64,000 nt of DNA from Caenimonas koreensis DSM 17982 (GCF_009646335.1 NZ_WJBU01000011.1:1-64000); one strand, 5' to 3'. Shown: positions 54,901-63,725, counted from the first letter of the stretch. Numbers and translations: made by a program. The notes: generated by a model from the sequence alone, not told the origin.

Positions 54901-55220
54901 TCATCGCTGGGGTGGGCAATGCCGCGATATTGCAGTTCACGCTTCAAGACTTCGGGTGGCGCTTTCGCAAATGTGGAGAGCCACTCCTGCAGGCGCTGGC
55001 GCATCTCGCCGGCGGCCTTCTTGGTGAAGGTGATCGCGAGGATTTCCTGTGGCTGCGCGCCGGCGAGAAGCGCGCGAAGGATTCGTGACACCAGCATCCA
55101 CGTCTTGCCAGCGCCCGCGCATGCCTCGACGACAACACTGCGGCGCGGGTCGCATGCGATTGCGTAGAACGTCGCCGCGTCCACCACGCGGTCGTTGTGC
55201 TCGTAGCCTGGCCCGCTCAT
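51969..55220 (-). CDS. addA: UvrD-type helicase-nuclease, AddA-like
   Basis: A 1083-residue SF1A helicase. Motif I is ACAGAGKTWML, motif Ia ITFTKKAAGEMRQRL, motif II IDEFQDTNP, motif III GDPKQSIYRFRRA, motif V LLTVHGAKGLEA and motif VI ALYVAMTRAK. A C-terminal PD-(D/E)XK nuclease is shown by AIRLDRLVRR and WVLDFKSHSR. With the preceding gene it forms a two-subunit AddAB-type enzyme for double-strand-break resection. The ATG at 55220 overlaps the upstream TGA (ATGA), which argues for a stoichiometric complex. No recBCD is visible here. Confidence 0.9.
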   Translation of the reverse strand: MSGPGYEHNDRVVDAATFYAIACDPRRSVVVEACAGAGKTWMLVSRILRALLAGAQPQEILAITFTKKAAGEMRQRLQEWLSTFAKAPPEVLKRELQYRGIAHPSDEEVSALRGLYARLLGAGRPVRILTFHAWFASLLRNAPLAVMEHLNLPANYQLLEDDAEAVELVWRRFHAALVAQPEARRDFEASVAAHGRSNTRKALQSALAKRVEFAFADDFGSVEKSVKPFDEQFPEFSGLAVPGEAVATPGASRQLLADAARALGRAKAPTHSAKGVELEQAIAKGDLDAVMASLLTQKGDARKLSDKLEGLEHIRAAQDLVLRLQEASHQHDAWLHQQRMARLTRVLVAQFSMLKREHGWIDMNDVEQAAQELLASSVLSGWVQEKLDARIRHLLIDEFQDTNPLQWQALHSWLASYGGAGEAPGIFIVGDPKQSIYRFRRAEPQVFLAAQQFIQDIGGDKLSCDHTRRNSQAVMSLVNTVMGQAQDEGQYERFRPHTTESVEQGEVCFLPQILRDALDVDAEGDAATHIDEHTGLPAWRDSLTVPRDLPEEKLIELECRQAANWIAQEIARGVKPRDIMVLARRRTRLAAMEEALRALRIPAQQPEKTDLREPPEVQDIVALFDALVSTSHDLSLARALKSPVFGVSDDALVALAVATRALREEGRAASWYELLQREKELHPGLRAAGEQLAQWKALVELLPPHDALEEIYRRGDVIAKFVAASPASMRDAVVSHLQALPGAALEIDGGRYATPYAFVRALKAGNIEAPPLAEAQAVRLLTVHGAKGLEASIVLMLDTDGAPPKAETMGVVVEWPGDAPAPWRFAFLASETKPPACSAEALEVERMARQREELNALYVAMTRAKSRLVISSVEPHRAAEASWWQRLQPHCNPLPAAPSADISAANAGAAQQVAVHALPALTAAAPPPRKREDPDSESSRFGQVLHRLLELSNGSPQFSDTQVRRVAREFALEEPKARVAADKARVILSGEGAWAWDETIINWQANEVPMTLEGKAIRLDRLVRRADSGEWWVLDFKSHSRPEDDNTLIEQMRSYRRAVQTAHPDAPVRAAFLTGQGRLVRVD

Positions 55221-57751
55221 GACCAGAAGTCCTTGCGGCACAGGCCGCGCGCGCCGCAAAAGTCGCACACCTTGCCTTCACCATGCGCTGGCAGCTTGGC
55301 GCCCGCTTCGATGCGCGCCACTTCATCGAGGATGCCGTGCACAAGCAGGTCACGCGCGCCCACGATGGCTTCCTGTTCGACAAGCTTGGTCTCGCGCTCG
55401 CCGACGTTCACGTACGCCGCGCGCAGCGTGTCGTCGGAAAGCAGCGCAGCGTAGAAGGCCAGCTGCGTATCTTCGGCCGGGTCTTTCACCCGCTCGCGGC
55501 TGGTGTTCAGCGCTTCAGTTTTGTAGTCGATCACCAGCTTTGTGCCGTCGGGCAGCTTGTCGATGCGGTCGATGCGGCCAGACAGCTTGAGCTTGCCGAG
55601 GTCCAGTGAATGCTCCTGTTCGCTCTCAAGCCACGTGGCGCGCTCGTCCGCCTCGTGCTTGGCCAGCCATTCAAGATAGGCGTCACGCGTCCTGGGCCAG
55701 GCGGCTGCGAAGGGCAGGAACTCGCCGTCGTCCAGGCGCATGGCCCGCGTGACTTGCTGCGCCGCGTCTTCCAGCATCTGCGTGCGCAATGGGCCGGGCG
55801 GCTGCGCCTGCGCGTGGAGGTTTTCATGGAAGGTACTCAGCACCTTGTGCAGCCAGTTGCCGAAGTGGCGCTTGTCGACATCGGTGTCGATCTCGTCCGC
55901 TTCCTGCAGGCCCATCTGGCGCATGGCGAAAAAGCGATACGGGCAGGCGCGCAAATCAGCGTACGCAGTTGGCGAGAGCTTGGTGATGTGAAGCCGCTCG
56001 CCGGAAGCGGTGGGCCTTGGTATGGGGTTTGTTTCGAGCGAACGCACGGTGCGCGGATCAGCAGCAAGGTCCAGCCCGTGCTCCAAGCGCAGTTGCTGCA
56101 CAAGCGTGCCTGGCAAAAGTGGCTCGCCGCTTTCATCGCTGCGCCGCCACAGCAAATCGCAATGCGGTGTTTGCAGTGCCTGCTGCCACGCCGCGCGCGT
56201 CTGCGCTTCAAGTAACTCCCGTGAAGGCAGGCCGAGCACTTCGCGCTGCGCCGGCGTCCACATGCCGCTGGGCTCGGGCGAGGCAACAAGCCGCATCTCG
56301 TCGCAGCCCGGCATCACGAGCGCCGGAAACGGCCGGCCCAGCACCTGGCTGACGGGAAGGATCACCACCTGTTCTTGCACATCCACATCAGGTTTGAAGT
56401 TCGCGGCCTCCAGGCTTTCGTTGACCCACGTCGTGAAGTCCGCAAGGCTCCAACGGCGTTGCGCTTGTGGAAGTTGCGCCAGGTCTTGCTGCATGCCCTC
56501 ATCGAGCGACAGGGCGGCAATCACGGCGGTGCCAGCCTTGTCGCCTACGAGCACGGCCCACTGCCCTGTCGATTGCAGCATCGCGCGCAGCGACGCCAGC
56601 CACTGCGGCAAGGAGCGAACGCCCTGCATGCTCTCGCGCCATTCATTGGTTCGGCGCGCCAGATCCGCCACAGCGCTTTCATCCTGCGCTTCGGCCAAGC
56701 GAAACGATCGCCACTCGCGCACAAAGTCTTCGCGGCGAACCTGGCGCTCCAGTGCCAGGGCCGTGAAAGCGTTGACCTGCGGGCAGTTCTTCAGCCAGTC
56801 GATCACTTCGTCGCTCGCCGCGTTCCACGCGCAAGCGCGAAGGGCCAGCATCACGTCGGCTGCGCGCCGCGTTGTGGAAAGCTTCCAGCCTGTTTCATCG
56901 CGCACAGCAACACCGTGCGCGGCGAGCATCGCGTGGATACGCCTGGTGACCTCGCGGTCGACAGCGGCCAGCGCGACCGGAACGCGACCTGCGTTCACAT
57001 GGTCTATCACGCAGGCGGCGGCGCGGGCGGCTTCTTCGGACGGATCGCCCGCCTCGTGCAAGCGGATAGAGCCAGGCGTGCCTTGTGCGGCGAGCGGCAA
57101 GCCGACGGACTTCGCTGGAGCGAGCGTCAACAGCGCATGCGCCAACGGATCGGACTGCAGCCCTTCCAGCACGACCAGCAGTTCCACGTCAGCAAGCGCG
57201 TCGTCTTCCAGCAGTACGTCAGTGGGCCGTGAAGACGCAGCCGCCCATTCGAGTGCGATGCGCGCGACGGCGGACTCGAGTGCGAGCTGAGGCGCATCGA
57301 AGCCCGTCGCAATCGAGGCCCTCGCCTTCGCAGCCCATTCAGCGCGGGCGCTGCGAGGCACTGCGGCGGCCACAGGGGCCAGTTGCCACGCGGCCTCAAC
57401 AAGCCGCCCTGAAAGCAGGTCCGCCTGCGCCTGCAAGCCCGCGCGCTCCAGCCAGGCCCGCGCCGTGAGCAGGTCGCGGCCCATGTCCATCGAGATGTCC
57501 ATGGACGCTGCGTCGTCGCTCTCGCTCGCAAGCGACTTGATCCATGTCGTGGTGGTTTCAAAGCGCGGCGCGAATCCGCTTGCCGCTTGCACCGCCCACG
57601 CCTCGCGCAGGAACGCAAGCAATTGGACATAGGGCGCGAGCACCACCGTGCGTGCGGCATGCGCATCGCGTGCGTGCATCAACTCGCGGATGCGCTTCAT
57701 AAGCGCGTGCATGGCAGATGTGGCGTGATGGTTTTGCGCTATCGCATCCAT
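55217..57751 (-). CDS. addB: AddB-like exonuclease subunit with Fe-S cysteines
   Basis: A protein of about 844 residues with an inactivated-helicase-like N-terminal part and a C-terminal nuclease of the PD-(D/E)XK type (GRIDRIDKLPDGTKLVIDYK). Four cysteines frame the nuclease: one at about 603 (DLRACPYRFFA) and three near the end (829, 832, 838 in CDFCGARGLC), the arrangement that holds a 4Fe-4S cluster in AddB. AddB recognises Chi and cuts one strand. The start is uncertain: ATG at 57751 or GTG at 57775, neither with a clear ribosome binding site. Confidence 0.85.
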   Translation of the reverse strand: MDAIAQNHHATSAMHALMKRIRELMHARDAHAARTVVLAPYVQLLAFLREAWAVQAASGFAPRFETTTTWIKSLASESDDAASMDISMDMGRDLLTARAWLERAGLQAQADLLSGRLVEAAWQLAPVAAAVPRSARAEWAAKARASIATGFDAPQLALESAVARIALEWAAASSRPTDVLLEDDALADVELLVVLEGLQSDPLAHALLTLAPAKSVGLPLAAQGTPGSIRLHEAGDPSEEAARAAACVIDHVNAGRVPVALAAVDREVTRRIHAMLAAHGVAVRDETGWKLSTTRRAADVMLALRACAWNAASDEVIDWLKNCPQVNAFTALALERQVRREDFVREWRSFRLAEAQDESAVADLARRTNEWRESMQGVRSLPQWLASLRAMLQSTGQWAVLVGDKAGTAVIAALSLDEGMQQDLAQLPQAQRRWSLADFTTWVNESLEAANFKPDVDVQEQVVILPVSQVLGRPFPALVMPGCDEMRLVASPEPSGMWTPAQREVLGLPSRELLEAQTRAAWQQALQTPHCDLLWRRSDESGEPLLPGTLVQQLRLEHGLDLAADPRTVRSLETNPIPRPTASGERLHITKLSPTAYADLRACPYRFFAMRQMGLQEADEIDTDVDKRHFGNWLHKVLSTFHENLHAQAQPPGPLRTQMLEDAAQQVTRAMRLDDGEFLPFAAAWPRTRDAYLEWLAKHEADERATWLESEQEHSLDLGKLKLSGRIDRIDKLPDGTKLVIDYKTEALNTSRERVKDPAEDTQLAFYAALLSDDTLRAAYVNVGERETKLVEQEAIVGARDLLVHGILDEVARIEAGAKLPAHGEGKVCDFCGARGLCRKDFWS

Positions 57752-57876
57752 AGCGGTTTCAACACGTGCCGGCACAACGAGGGGACTTGGTTTCTGTCAC
57801 AATTCCCCCACTGTACTTGGACCGGTGCACACATCTTTCAGCAGAGCACCGGCAATACAAGCCAAAGGAACCACAA

Positions 57877-58209
57877 ATGGCCAGCGATCTGATCAAGCAT
57901 GTCTCTGATGCAACCTTCGAGTCCGATGTCCTGAAGTCCGGCAAGCCGGTTCTGGTGGATTACTGGGCCGAGTGGTGCGGCCCCTGCAAGATGATTGCGC
58001 CCATCCTCGACGAAGTCGCCGGCACCTATGGCGACAAGCTGCAAATCGCGAAGATGAATGTGGACGAGAACCGCGACATCCCTGCCAAGTTCGGCATTCG
58101 CGGCATCCCCACATTGATGCTGTTCAAGAACGGCGAGCTGGCCGCCACCAAGGTTGGCGCCATGAGCAAAGCTCAGCTGACGGCCTTCATCGACCAGCAA
58201 CTGGCCTGA
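57877..58209 (+). CDS. trxA: Thioredoxin 1
   Basis: A 110-residue cytoplasmic thioredoxin with the redox motif WCGPCK (Cys34 and Cys37) and the cis-Pro segment [15 protein letters not shown]. It reduces disulfides in ribonucleotide reductase, PAPS reductase and others. The ATG at 57877 follows CCAAAGGAACCACAA. It is directly followed by rho, the usual order in many proteobacteria. Confidence 0.97.
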   Translation: MASDLIKHVSDATFESDVLKSGKPVLVDYWAEWCGPCKMIAPILDEVAGTYGDKLQIAKMNVDENRDIPAKFGIRGIPTLMLFKNGELAATKVGAMSKAQLTAFIDQQLA

Positions 58210-58218
58210 TGCGCCAAT

Positions 58219-58245
58219 GCGACGCGGCTGCAACGGCCGCGTCGC
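58219..58245 (+). terminator. Hairpin after trxA
   Basis: GCGACGCGG and CCGCGTCGC form a 9-bp stem with an 8-base loop, 10 bases after the trxA stop. The following T-run is short and late (TTTT about 10 bases on), so it may attenuate rather than end transcription. Confidence 0.5.
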
Positions 58246-58266
58246 TGCACTGACCGTTTTCCTGCA

Positions 58267-58272
58267 TATAAT
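58267..58272 (+). promoter_or_regulatory. -10 element of the rho gene
   Basis: Consensus TATAAT, about 125 bases before the rho ATG. The -35 region is poor (CTGCAC at the right distance). The long leader that follows would fit the attenuation-type autoregulation known for rho. Confidence 0.4.
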
Positions 58273-58396
58273 CCGCTCCAGTTCACTGCATTTCGCCCAC
58301 GAGGCGCGCAGTTCGAGTTCCCGGCATTGAGGCAATTCGCGCCCCCTGCCTTCCCTCCCCCAAGTCCCAGAAACAAACTCCGCAAGGGGTCATTCC

Positions 58397-59662
58397 ATGC
58401 ACTTAAACGAACTCAAGGCACTGCACGTGTCCGAAGTCCTGAAGCAGGCTGAAGAGCTCGAGATCGAGAACACAGGCCGCATGCGCAAGCAGGAACTGAT
58501 GTTCGCGATCATCAAAAAGCGCGCCCGCGCCGGCGAACAGGTCTTTGCCGACGGCGTGCTGGAAATCCTGCCCGACGGTTTCGGCTTCCTGCGCAGCCCC
58601 GACACGAGTTACACCGCGAGCACGGACGACATCTACATCTCGCCCTCGCAAGTGCGCCGCTTCAACCTGCACACGGGCGACATGATCGAAGGCGAAGTGC
58701 GCACGCCCAAGGATGGCGAGCGTTACTTTGCATTGACCAAGCTCGACAAGGTCAATGACGGCCCGCCGGAGAACAACAAGCACAAGGTGATGTTTGAAAA
58801 CCTGACGCCGCTGTTCCCCAAGGAGCAGATGAAGCTCGAGCGCGACGGCTTCAAGGGCGAAGAAAACATCACGGGCCGTGTTATCGACATCATTGCGCCC
58901 ATCGGCAAAGGCCAGCGCGCCCTGCTCGTCGCCCCGCCCAAGAGCGGCAAGACGGTGATGATGCAGCACATGGCCCACGCCATCGCGGCCAATTACCCCG
59001 ACAGCTACCTCATGGTCCTGCTCGTTGACGAGCGCCCTGAAGAAGTGACTGAAATGCAGCGGTCGGTGAAGGGCGAAGTCATTGCCTCCACCTTCGACGA
59101 ACCCGCTGCGCGCCACGTGCACGTTGCCGAAATGGTGATCGAGCGCGCCAAGCGACTGGTCGAGCTGAAGAAAGACGTGGTGATCCTGCTGGACTCGATC
59201 ACGCGCCTCGCCCGGGCCTATAACAACGTCGTGCCTTCATCGGGCAAGGTGCTGACTGGTGGTGTGGACTCCAACGCCCTTCAGCGCCCCAAGCGCTTCC
59301 TGGGCGCCGCGCGTAACGTCGAAGAAGGCGGCTCGCTCACCATCATCGGCACAGCGCTGATCGACACCGGCTCACGCATGGACGAAGTGATCTTTGAGGA
59401 GTTCAAAGGCACCGGCAACAGCGAAATCCACCTGGACCGGCGCCTGTATGAAAAGCGCGTGTTCCCGTCGATCCAGCTCAATCGCTCAGGCACCCGCCGC
59501 GAAGAGCTGCTGCTCGCCCCTGAGATCCTGCAAAAGACCCGCATCCTGCGCCAGTTCATGTACAACATGGACGAAATCGAGGCGATGGAAATGGTGCTCA
59601 AGTCCATGCGCGCCACGAAGACCAATGTCGAGTTCTTCGACATGATGCGTCGCGGCGGTTAG
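58397..59662 (+). CDS. rho: Transcription termination factor Rho
   Basis: A 421-residue hexameric RNA helicase, essentially the E. coli length (419). It has the N-terminal RNA-binding helix and cold-shock-like primary site ([20 protein letters not shown]), the Walker [15 protein letters not shown], Walker [18 protein letters not shown], and the secondary-site loops [14 protein letters not shown]. It binds C-rich nascent RNA and removes stalled polymerase. The start [15 protein letters not shown] is the usual one for betaproteobacteria. Confidence 0.98.
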   Translation: MHLNELKALHVSEVLKQAEELEIENTGRMRKQELMFAIIKKRARAGEQVFADGVLEILPDGFGFLRSPDTSYTASTDDIYISPSQVRRFNLHTGDMIEGEVRTPKDGERYFALTKLDKVNDGPPENNKHKVMFENLTPLFPKEQMKLERDGFKGEENITGRVIDIIAPIGKGQRALLVAPPKSGKTVMMQHMAHAIAANYPDSYLMVLLVDERPEEVTEMQRSVKGEVIASTFDEPAARHVHVAEMVIERAKRLVELKKDVVILLDSITRLARAYNNVVPSSGKVLTGGVDSNALQRPKRFLGAARNVEEGGSLTIIGTALIDTGSRMDEVIFEEFKGTGNSEIHLDRRLYEKRVFPSIQLNRSGTRREELLLAPEILQKTRILRQFMYNMDEIEAMEMVLKSMRATKTNVEFFDMMRRGG

Positions 59663-59682
59663 CACGCCTGCATCCAAGCCAC

Positions 59683-59706
59683 CGCCAGTTGCTGATGCTG
59701 GCGTTT
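59683..59706 (+). terminator. Possible terminator of rho
   Basis: CGCCAG (59683-59688) and CTGGCG (59698-59703) pair over a 9-base loop and are followed by TTTC. Short stem and weak T-run. Confidence 0.35.
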
Positions 59707-59734
59707 CGGGCGGTTGCGGTTGTACAAGGTCGGC

Positions 59735-61186
59735 CTACTGACTCTCAAGTGCCTTGTAGAGTGCGGAAAGCAGGCGAATGCGGGTGTGGCCCTTCCAATA
59801 TAGGCTTGTCGCAGTAACAAGCGTTGACAATTCATAGAAGATGTCGAAATTGGCATCGCGCCGGCCCAGTGCGGGGTACGCCTCGATGACAGTGAGCATG
59901 GCGGCTGGATGATCCTGCTCCACCCCACTGAGGCGTGACGCGACCTCAACCAAGCCCCGATAGCGATCCACAGTACGGTCGCCCTCTGGCAGCGCGGCAA
60001 AAGCCCTGGCTTGCGCTCCCACCCCCGCCGAGCGGGCAGCCTCGTGCTTGAGGTCAGTCACGCTCAAATGATCGTAGCGCTCCACGGTGCGCTCCCCAAT
60101 AGGCAGCGCGGCAAACGCTGTTGGCAGTGTCAGGAGGGCTCTTGCCAGAACCATGTCTTCTTTCAAAAGTGCCACGGTACCCGCCAAACGATCGTAGCGC
60201 TCCCCGGTGCGATCCGCGTCTTGTAGCGCGGCAAACGCTGTGACTGGTGCAGATAGCGCCTTCGCACGGAAGGTCTCGCACTGCAATCGAGCCACAGCAC
60301 CGGCCAAATTTTCGTATCGCTCTTCGGTGCGAAACGCTTGCGGAAGCGCGGCAAACGCTGTGGCTTGTGCAACCAGTAAGGGCGCATGCTCGACCTGCAA
60401 CGTCAATCGAGCCACAGCACCGGCCAAATTTTCGTATCGCTCTTCGGTGCGAAACGCTTGCGGCAGCGCGGCAAACGCTGTGGCCTGCGCATGCAGGCCC
60501 TCCGCTCGATAAGGGTGGTTTCGAACTTCAGCCACAGCACCGGCAAGACCTTCGAATCGCTCTTCGGTGCGCTCCGCTTCAGGCAACGCGGCAAACGCGC
60601 TGGCTTGGGCGTTCAGGGCATTTACACGACATTTCGCGTCCACAATTTGGACCACCGCTTGGGCAATATTTTCATATCGCTCTCCGGTGCGAACCGCTTG
60701 CGGCAGCGCGGCAAACGCTTTGACCTGCGCATGCACCGCTCGCACAGCGTCGATTCGAATTTCAGCCACAGCACCGGCAATATCTTCGAATCGCTCTTCG
60801 GTGCGCTCCGCTTCAGGCAACGCGGCAAACGCGCTGGCTTGCGCGTTCAGGGCAATTCCAAGAAGACGCTCGTCCACAATTTGGACCACCGCTTGGGCAA
60901 TATTTTCATATCGCTCTCCGGTGCGAACCGCTTGCGGCAGCGCGGCAAACGCTTTGACCTGCGCATGCACCGCTCGCACAGCGTCGATTCGAATTTCAGC
61001 CAAAGCACCGGCAATATCTTCGAATCGCTCTTCGGTGCGCTCCGCTTCAGGCAGCGCGGCAAACGCGCTGGGTTGCGCGTTCAGGGCCCAAGCATCCGCA
61101 ACTTCACCCGTACTTCGCGCCATTACTTCGGCCAAAGTGTCGTATCGGTCCCCGGTCCGATACGCTTGCGGTAGCTCATGAAATGC
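59735..61186 (-). repeat. Coding tandem repeats of 114-123 bp in the F-box-like gene
   Basis: Twelve head-to-tail units, each starting with a codon series for AFAALP. Units 2+3 (60833-61066) and 4+5 (60599-60832) form two near-identical 234-bp blocks, differing mainly at their last dozen codons, which shows a recent duplication. Units 7 and 8 share their first 26 residues. Both strands are open over much of this stretch, but the minus frame carries the regular protein pattern. Confidence 0.85.
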
Positions 61187-61591
61187 CGCAGGAAGCAATA
61201 TGACGACAGCGGACCTACGAACGGCATCGTCGTATAGATGAAGCATCGACTGCGAAATCTGCCGTTTCAACGTCGCCATCATCTCCTCGGGCCGCACTTC
61301 AAGCCTAGTGACTGTCGCCAACGACTTGATTTCGCCAGGATTGAAGTAGTCGACAGCGATCTTCGCGAGGACATCTTCAGGTAGAGCACCTAAAAGGTCT
61401 GGACGCGCATTCAATCGCGGCCCGGCAGCCACCACCTGCGTTGCAATATGTATCGCTACCGGAGCGGCTTGATCAGCCGCTGCCGGTAACCGCGGCGCCG
61501 CGGGATCTTGAACTGTGCCCGACCGCGCGGCGGAGGTTGAGCCTTGGTTAGGCCAACCTGCCACCGCCAACTTTGATATCGTGACGCCCAC
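59735..61591 (-). CDS. F-box-like protein with twelve ~40-residue repeats (effector-like)
   Basis: A protein of about 618 residues if it starts at GTG 61591 (GAGGA 10 bases before); a start at ATG 61750 adds 53 residues that look non-coding (rare codons, no family features). The first 65 residues are Ser/Ala/Pro-rich (SKLAVAGWPNQGSTSAARSG). Residues 66-97 hold ALPEDVLAKIAVDYFNP and then EIKSLATVTRL, which fits the F-box pattern LPxELLxxI...L..L..V.R. From residue 136 twelve units of 38-41 residues follow, the last degenerate, with consensus AFAALPxAxRTxERYExLAG and a Leu/Ala-rich second half. No signal peptide or membrane segment. The layout, together with lower GC than its neighbours, resembles plant- or eukaryote-directed effectors (GALA or SKWP types) but is not clearly either. 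Regulation is not evident and no secretion genes are in the window. Confidence 0.75.
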   Translation of the reverse strand: MGVTISKLAVAGWPNQGSTSAARSGTVQDPAAPRLPAAADQAAPVAIHIATQVVAAGPRLNARPDLLGALPEDVLAKIAVDYFNPGEIKSLATVTRLEVRPEEMMATLKRQISQSMLHLYDDAVRRSAVVILLPAAFHELPQAYRTGDRYDTLAEVMARSTGEVADAWALNAQPSAFAALPEAERTEERFEDIAGALAEIRIDAVRAVHAQVKAFAALPQAVRTGERYENIAQAVVQIVDERLLGIALNAQASAFAALPEAERTEERFEDIAGAVAEIRIDAVRAVHAQVKAFAALPQAVRTGERYENIAQAVVQIVDAKCRVNALNAQASAFAALPEAERTEERFEGLAGAVAEVRNHPYRAEGLHAQATAFAALPQAFRTEERYENLAGAVARLTLQVEHAPLLVAQATAFAALPQAFRTEERYENLAGAVARLQCETFRAKALSAPVTAFAALQDADRTGERYDRLAGTVALLKEDMVLARALLTLPTAFAALPIGERTVERYDHLSVTDLKHEAARSAGVGAQARAFAALPEGDRTVDRYRGLVEVASRLSGVEQDHPAAMLTVIEAYPALGRRDANFDIFYELSTLVTATSLYWKGHTRIRLLSALYKALESQ

Positions 61592-61816
61592 AGCAGCACA
61601 TCCTCGTTCATTGAAGTGTAGGGTGAGTAACACCAAGCGCTCTACAGTTCCAGCTTGACGACCGTTCAAGACCTTGAGGTGTTTCTGCTTCGGGGCGCCG
61701 ATAGCGCAGCGTCCAACAAACAGCGTCCGGTGACGCGCGCAGGTCATCACCTCGGTTCAATCTCACCGACCAAACGCACGGCTAAACTCGCGGCCATATC
61801 CGTACAGGAGTTGGCC

Positions 61817-62581
61817 ATGAGAACCTCATTCAAGCTATTGATTGCAACGCTCGCGCTAGCCGCGGGCGTTTCCATTTCTGCGCGGCCACTCGACGCCGTC
61901 ACCAAGAGCGGCAAACTCGTCGCCGCCACTGAAGGCGCGTTCACGCCGTTCAACTACGTCGACAAGGGCAAGCTCACCGGCTTTGAAGTCGAGCTCACCG
62001 AACTCGTCGCCAAAAAAATGGGGCTCGCCCTTGAATGGAAGACAGTCGGCTTCGACGCCCTGCTGGCCGGCCTTGGCCAGGACCGCTGGGACATGGTGAT
62101 CGCCTCCCACGGCATCACAGACGAGCGCGCGAAAGCGGTGACGTTCATGGCGCCGCACTATTGCTCAGGCGGCATGATCGTGTCCAAAGACGCAGCGATC
62201 CGTACGGCAAAGAATCTGGCCGGCAAAACAGTGGCCGTGCAGACCGGTACGACTTACCTTGAGAACATCACCAAGCTCGGCACGGCGAAGGAAGTGAAGA
62301 ACTTCCCGTCAGACGCCGACGCGCGTTCAGCGCTGGCCGCCGGGCGCGTCGATGCCTGGGTGACGGACCGCTTCACCGTGCTGGAGACGTTGAAGAAGAA
62401 CCCCGGCCTGAAGCTGCAGTCGGGCGACCTGCTCTTTACCGAACGCATTGCCGCCGCTGCCGCCAAGGGCAACACGGGCCTGGCTGATGCATGGAACAAG
62501 GCGCTGGCCGCGACCATGGCAGACGGCAGCTATGCGGCACTCTCGAAGAAGTACTTCGGCGAAGACGTGCGCTGCAAGTAA
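61817..62581 (+). CDS. Amino-acid ABC transporter substrate-binding protein
   Basis: A 254-residue periplasmic protein of the polar amino-acid (SBP_bac_3) family. Signal peptide of about 22 residues (LLIATLALAAGVSISARP), then LVAATEGAFTPFNYVDKGKLTGFEVELTELVAKKMG, the family's signature (glycine-rich loop, FEVEL). DRWDMVIASHGITDERAKAV and VAVQTGTTYLENI are further ligand-contacting segments. The ligand is not evident. The ATG at 61817 is preceded by AGGAG. The permease follows after 9 bases. Confidence 0.92.
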   Translation: MRTSFKLLIATLALAAGVSISARPLDAVTKSGKLVAATEGAFTPFNYVDKGKLTGFEVELTELVAKKMGLALEWKTVGFDALLAGLGQDRWDMVIASHGITDERAKAVTFMAPHYCSGGMIVSKDAAIRTAKNLAGKTVAVQTGTTYLENITKLGTAKEVKNFPSDADARSALAAGRVDAWVTDRFTVLETLKKNPGLKLQSGDLLFTERIAAAAAKGNTGLADAWNKALAATMADGSYAALSKKYFGEDVRCK

Positions 62582-62590
62582 CGCGGCGCA

Positions 62591-63364
62591 ATGCTCATCG
62601 ACGTCTGGCCCGCTTCGTGGTCGCGCCTGGCGCGCAGCAACGCCACGCTGGCAGCAGGCGCCCTGCTACTCATCGCCTTCCTGTGGGCGCTGGGCAGCCT
62701 GCTGGCTCTCGCGCCCGAGCCGATCGGCAGCAACGCGCAGCAATTTGCTGAAGGCGCCCGCACCACGCTGGGCCTGACGCTGGTCGCCGGCTCGATCGGC
62801 CTGGTGCTGGGCCTGGCTGCAGCATTGGGGCGCACGTCGCGCGCCTGGGCGCTGCGCCGCATCGCATCGTTCTACATCTGGCTGATTCGCGGCACGCCGT
62901 TGCTCGTGCAGATCCTGTTCGTGTACTTCGCGCTGCCCGTGCTCGTCCCCGGCCTGACCTTGCCCGACTTTGCTGCGGCAGTGGTCGCGCTGTCGCTGAA
63001 CGTCGGCGCGTACAACGCAGAAGTGATCCGCGGCGCGCTGCTGGCCGTGCCCCAGGGCCAGCGCGATGCCGCTCGCGCGCTAGGCCTCAAGCCGCCACAG
63101 GTGCTGTTCGGTGTGGTGCTGCCTCAGGCGTTTCGTGTGGCCTTGCCGGCCTTGGCAGGCAACGTGGTCGCGCTGCTGAAAGACTCGTCGCTCGCCTTTG
63201 CAATTGGTGTGGTTGAGCTGACCAACGTCGGCAACCGCGTGCAGGCCGTCACGTTCCAGCCCGTTGCGACGCTGGCGACCACGGCCTGCATCTACCTCAT
63301 CCTGACGACTCTTTTGACCCAGTTCTCAGCCGCGCTGGAGCATCGGATGGACCGGGCGCTATAA
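62591..63364 (+). CDS. Amino-acid ABC transporter permease
   Basis: A 257-residue HisM-type permease with five or so membrane helices, the conserved [20 protein letters not shown] segment and the EAA loop [20 protein letters not shown]. It pairs with the binding protein just upstream. No ATPase gene follows: the next gene is ribosomal protein L31. A shared ATPase encoded elsewhere is therefore needed. Its stop overlaps the -10 element of the L31 gene. Confidence 0.92.
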   Translation: MLIDVWPASWSRLARSNATLAAGALLLIAFLWALGSLLALAPEPIGSNAQQFAEGARTTLGLTLVAGSIGLVLGLAAALGRTSRAWALRRIASFYIWLIRGTPLLVQILFVYFALPVLVPGLTLPDFAAAVVALSLNVGAYNAEVIRGALLAVPQGQRDAARALGLKPPQVLFGVVLPQAFRVALPALAGNVVALLKDSSLAFAIGVVELTNVGNRVQAVTFQPVATLATTACIYLILTTLLTQFSAALEHRMDRAL

Positions 63365-63365
63365 T
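63360..63365 (+). promoter_or_regulatory. -10 element of rpmE2
   Basis: Consensus TATAAT overlapping the permease stop codon, 70 bases before the L31 ATG. No good -35 at standard distance. Confidence 0.4.
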
Positions 63366-63434
63366 CGAGGGCTTTTGCGGAAAGTAGTCCAGATGTCCTG
63401 GCCCGGCTCCCGCACCGACCCGCAAGGAACAATC

Positions 63435-63725
63435 ATGAAAGATGGCATTCACCCGAACTACCGCGAAGTCCTGTTTATGGACCTCTCCAACGGTTTCAAG
63501 TTCGTCACGCGCTCGTGCGTGAACACCAAGGAAATGGGCACGACGGACGACGGCCGCGAACTGCCGCTGTTCAAGCTGGATACCTCCAGCGAGTCGCACC
63601 CCTTCTACACGGGCACCCAGAAGTCGATCAACGACATGGGCGGCCGGGTCGACAAGTTCTTCCGCAAGTTCGGCAAGCCGGGCGCCAAGGCTGAAGACGC
63701 CAAGGCCGAAGAAGCGACGAAGTAA
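63435..63725 (+). CDS. rpmE2: 50S ribosomal protein L31 type B
   Basis: A 96-residue L31 of the zinc-free type: it starts [20 protein letters not shown] and lacks the CxxC pair of the zinc-binding form. It ends with a charged Ala/Glu/Lys tail ([11 protein letters not shown]). Type B L31 is typically used when zinc is scarce, but in many Burkholderiales it is the main copy. RBS AAGGAAC stands in front, and a terminator follows. Confidence 0.96.
   Translation: MKDGIHPNYREVLFMDLSNGFKFVTRSCVNTKEMGTTDDGRELPLFKLDTSSESHPFYTGTQKSINDMGGRVDKFFRKFGKPGAKAEDAKAEEATK

Noticed and set aside
60207..61181. Repeated plus-strand open frames opposite the F-box-like gene, and a CRISPR-like look of the region
   Set aside because: The repeats are 114-123 bp coding units with no spacers of uniform length and variable sequence; plus-strand products are Arg/Ser-rich shadows.
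61592..61750. 53-codon N-terminal extension of the F-box-like protein (start at 61750)
   Set aside because: Contains rare codons and no pattern; the GTG at 61591 has a better upstream GAGGA. It remains a possible alternative start.
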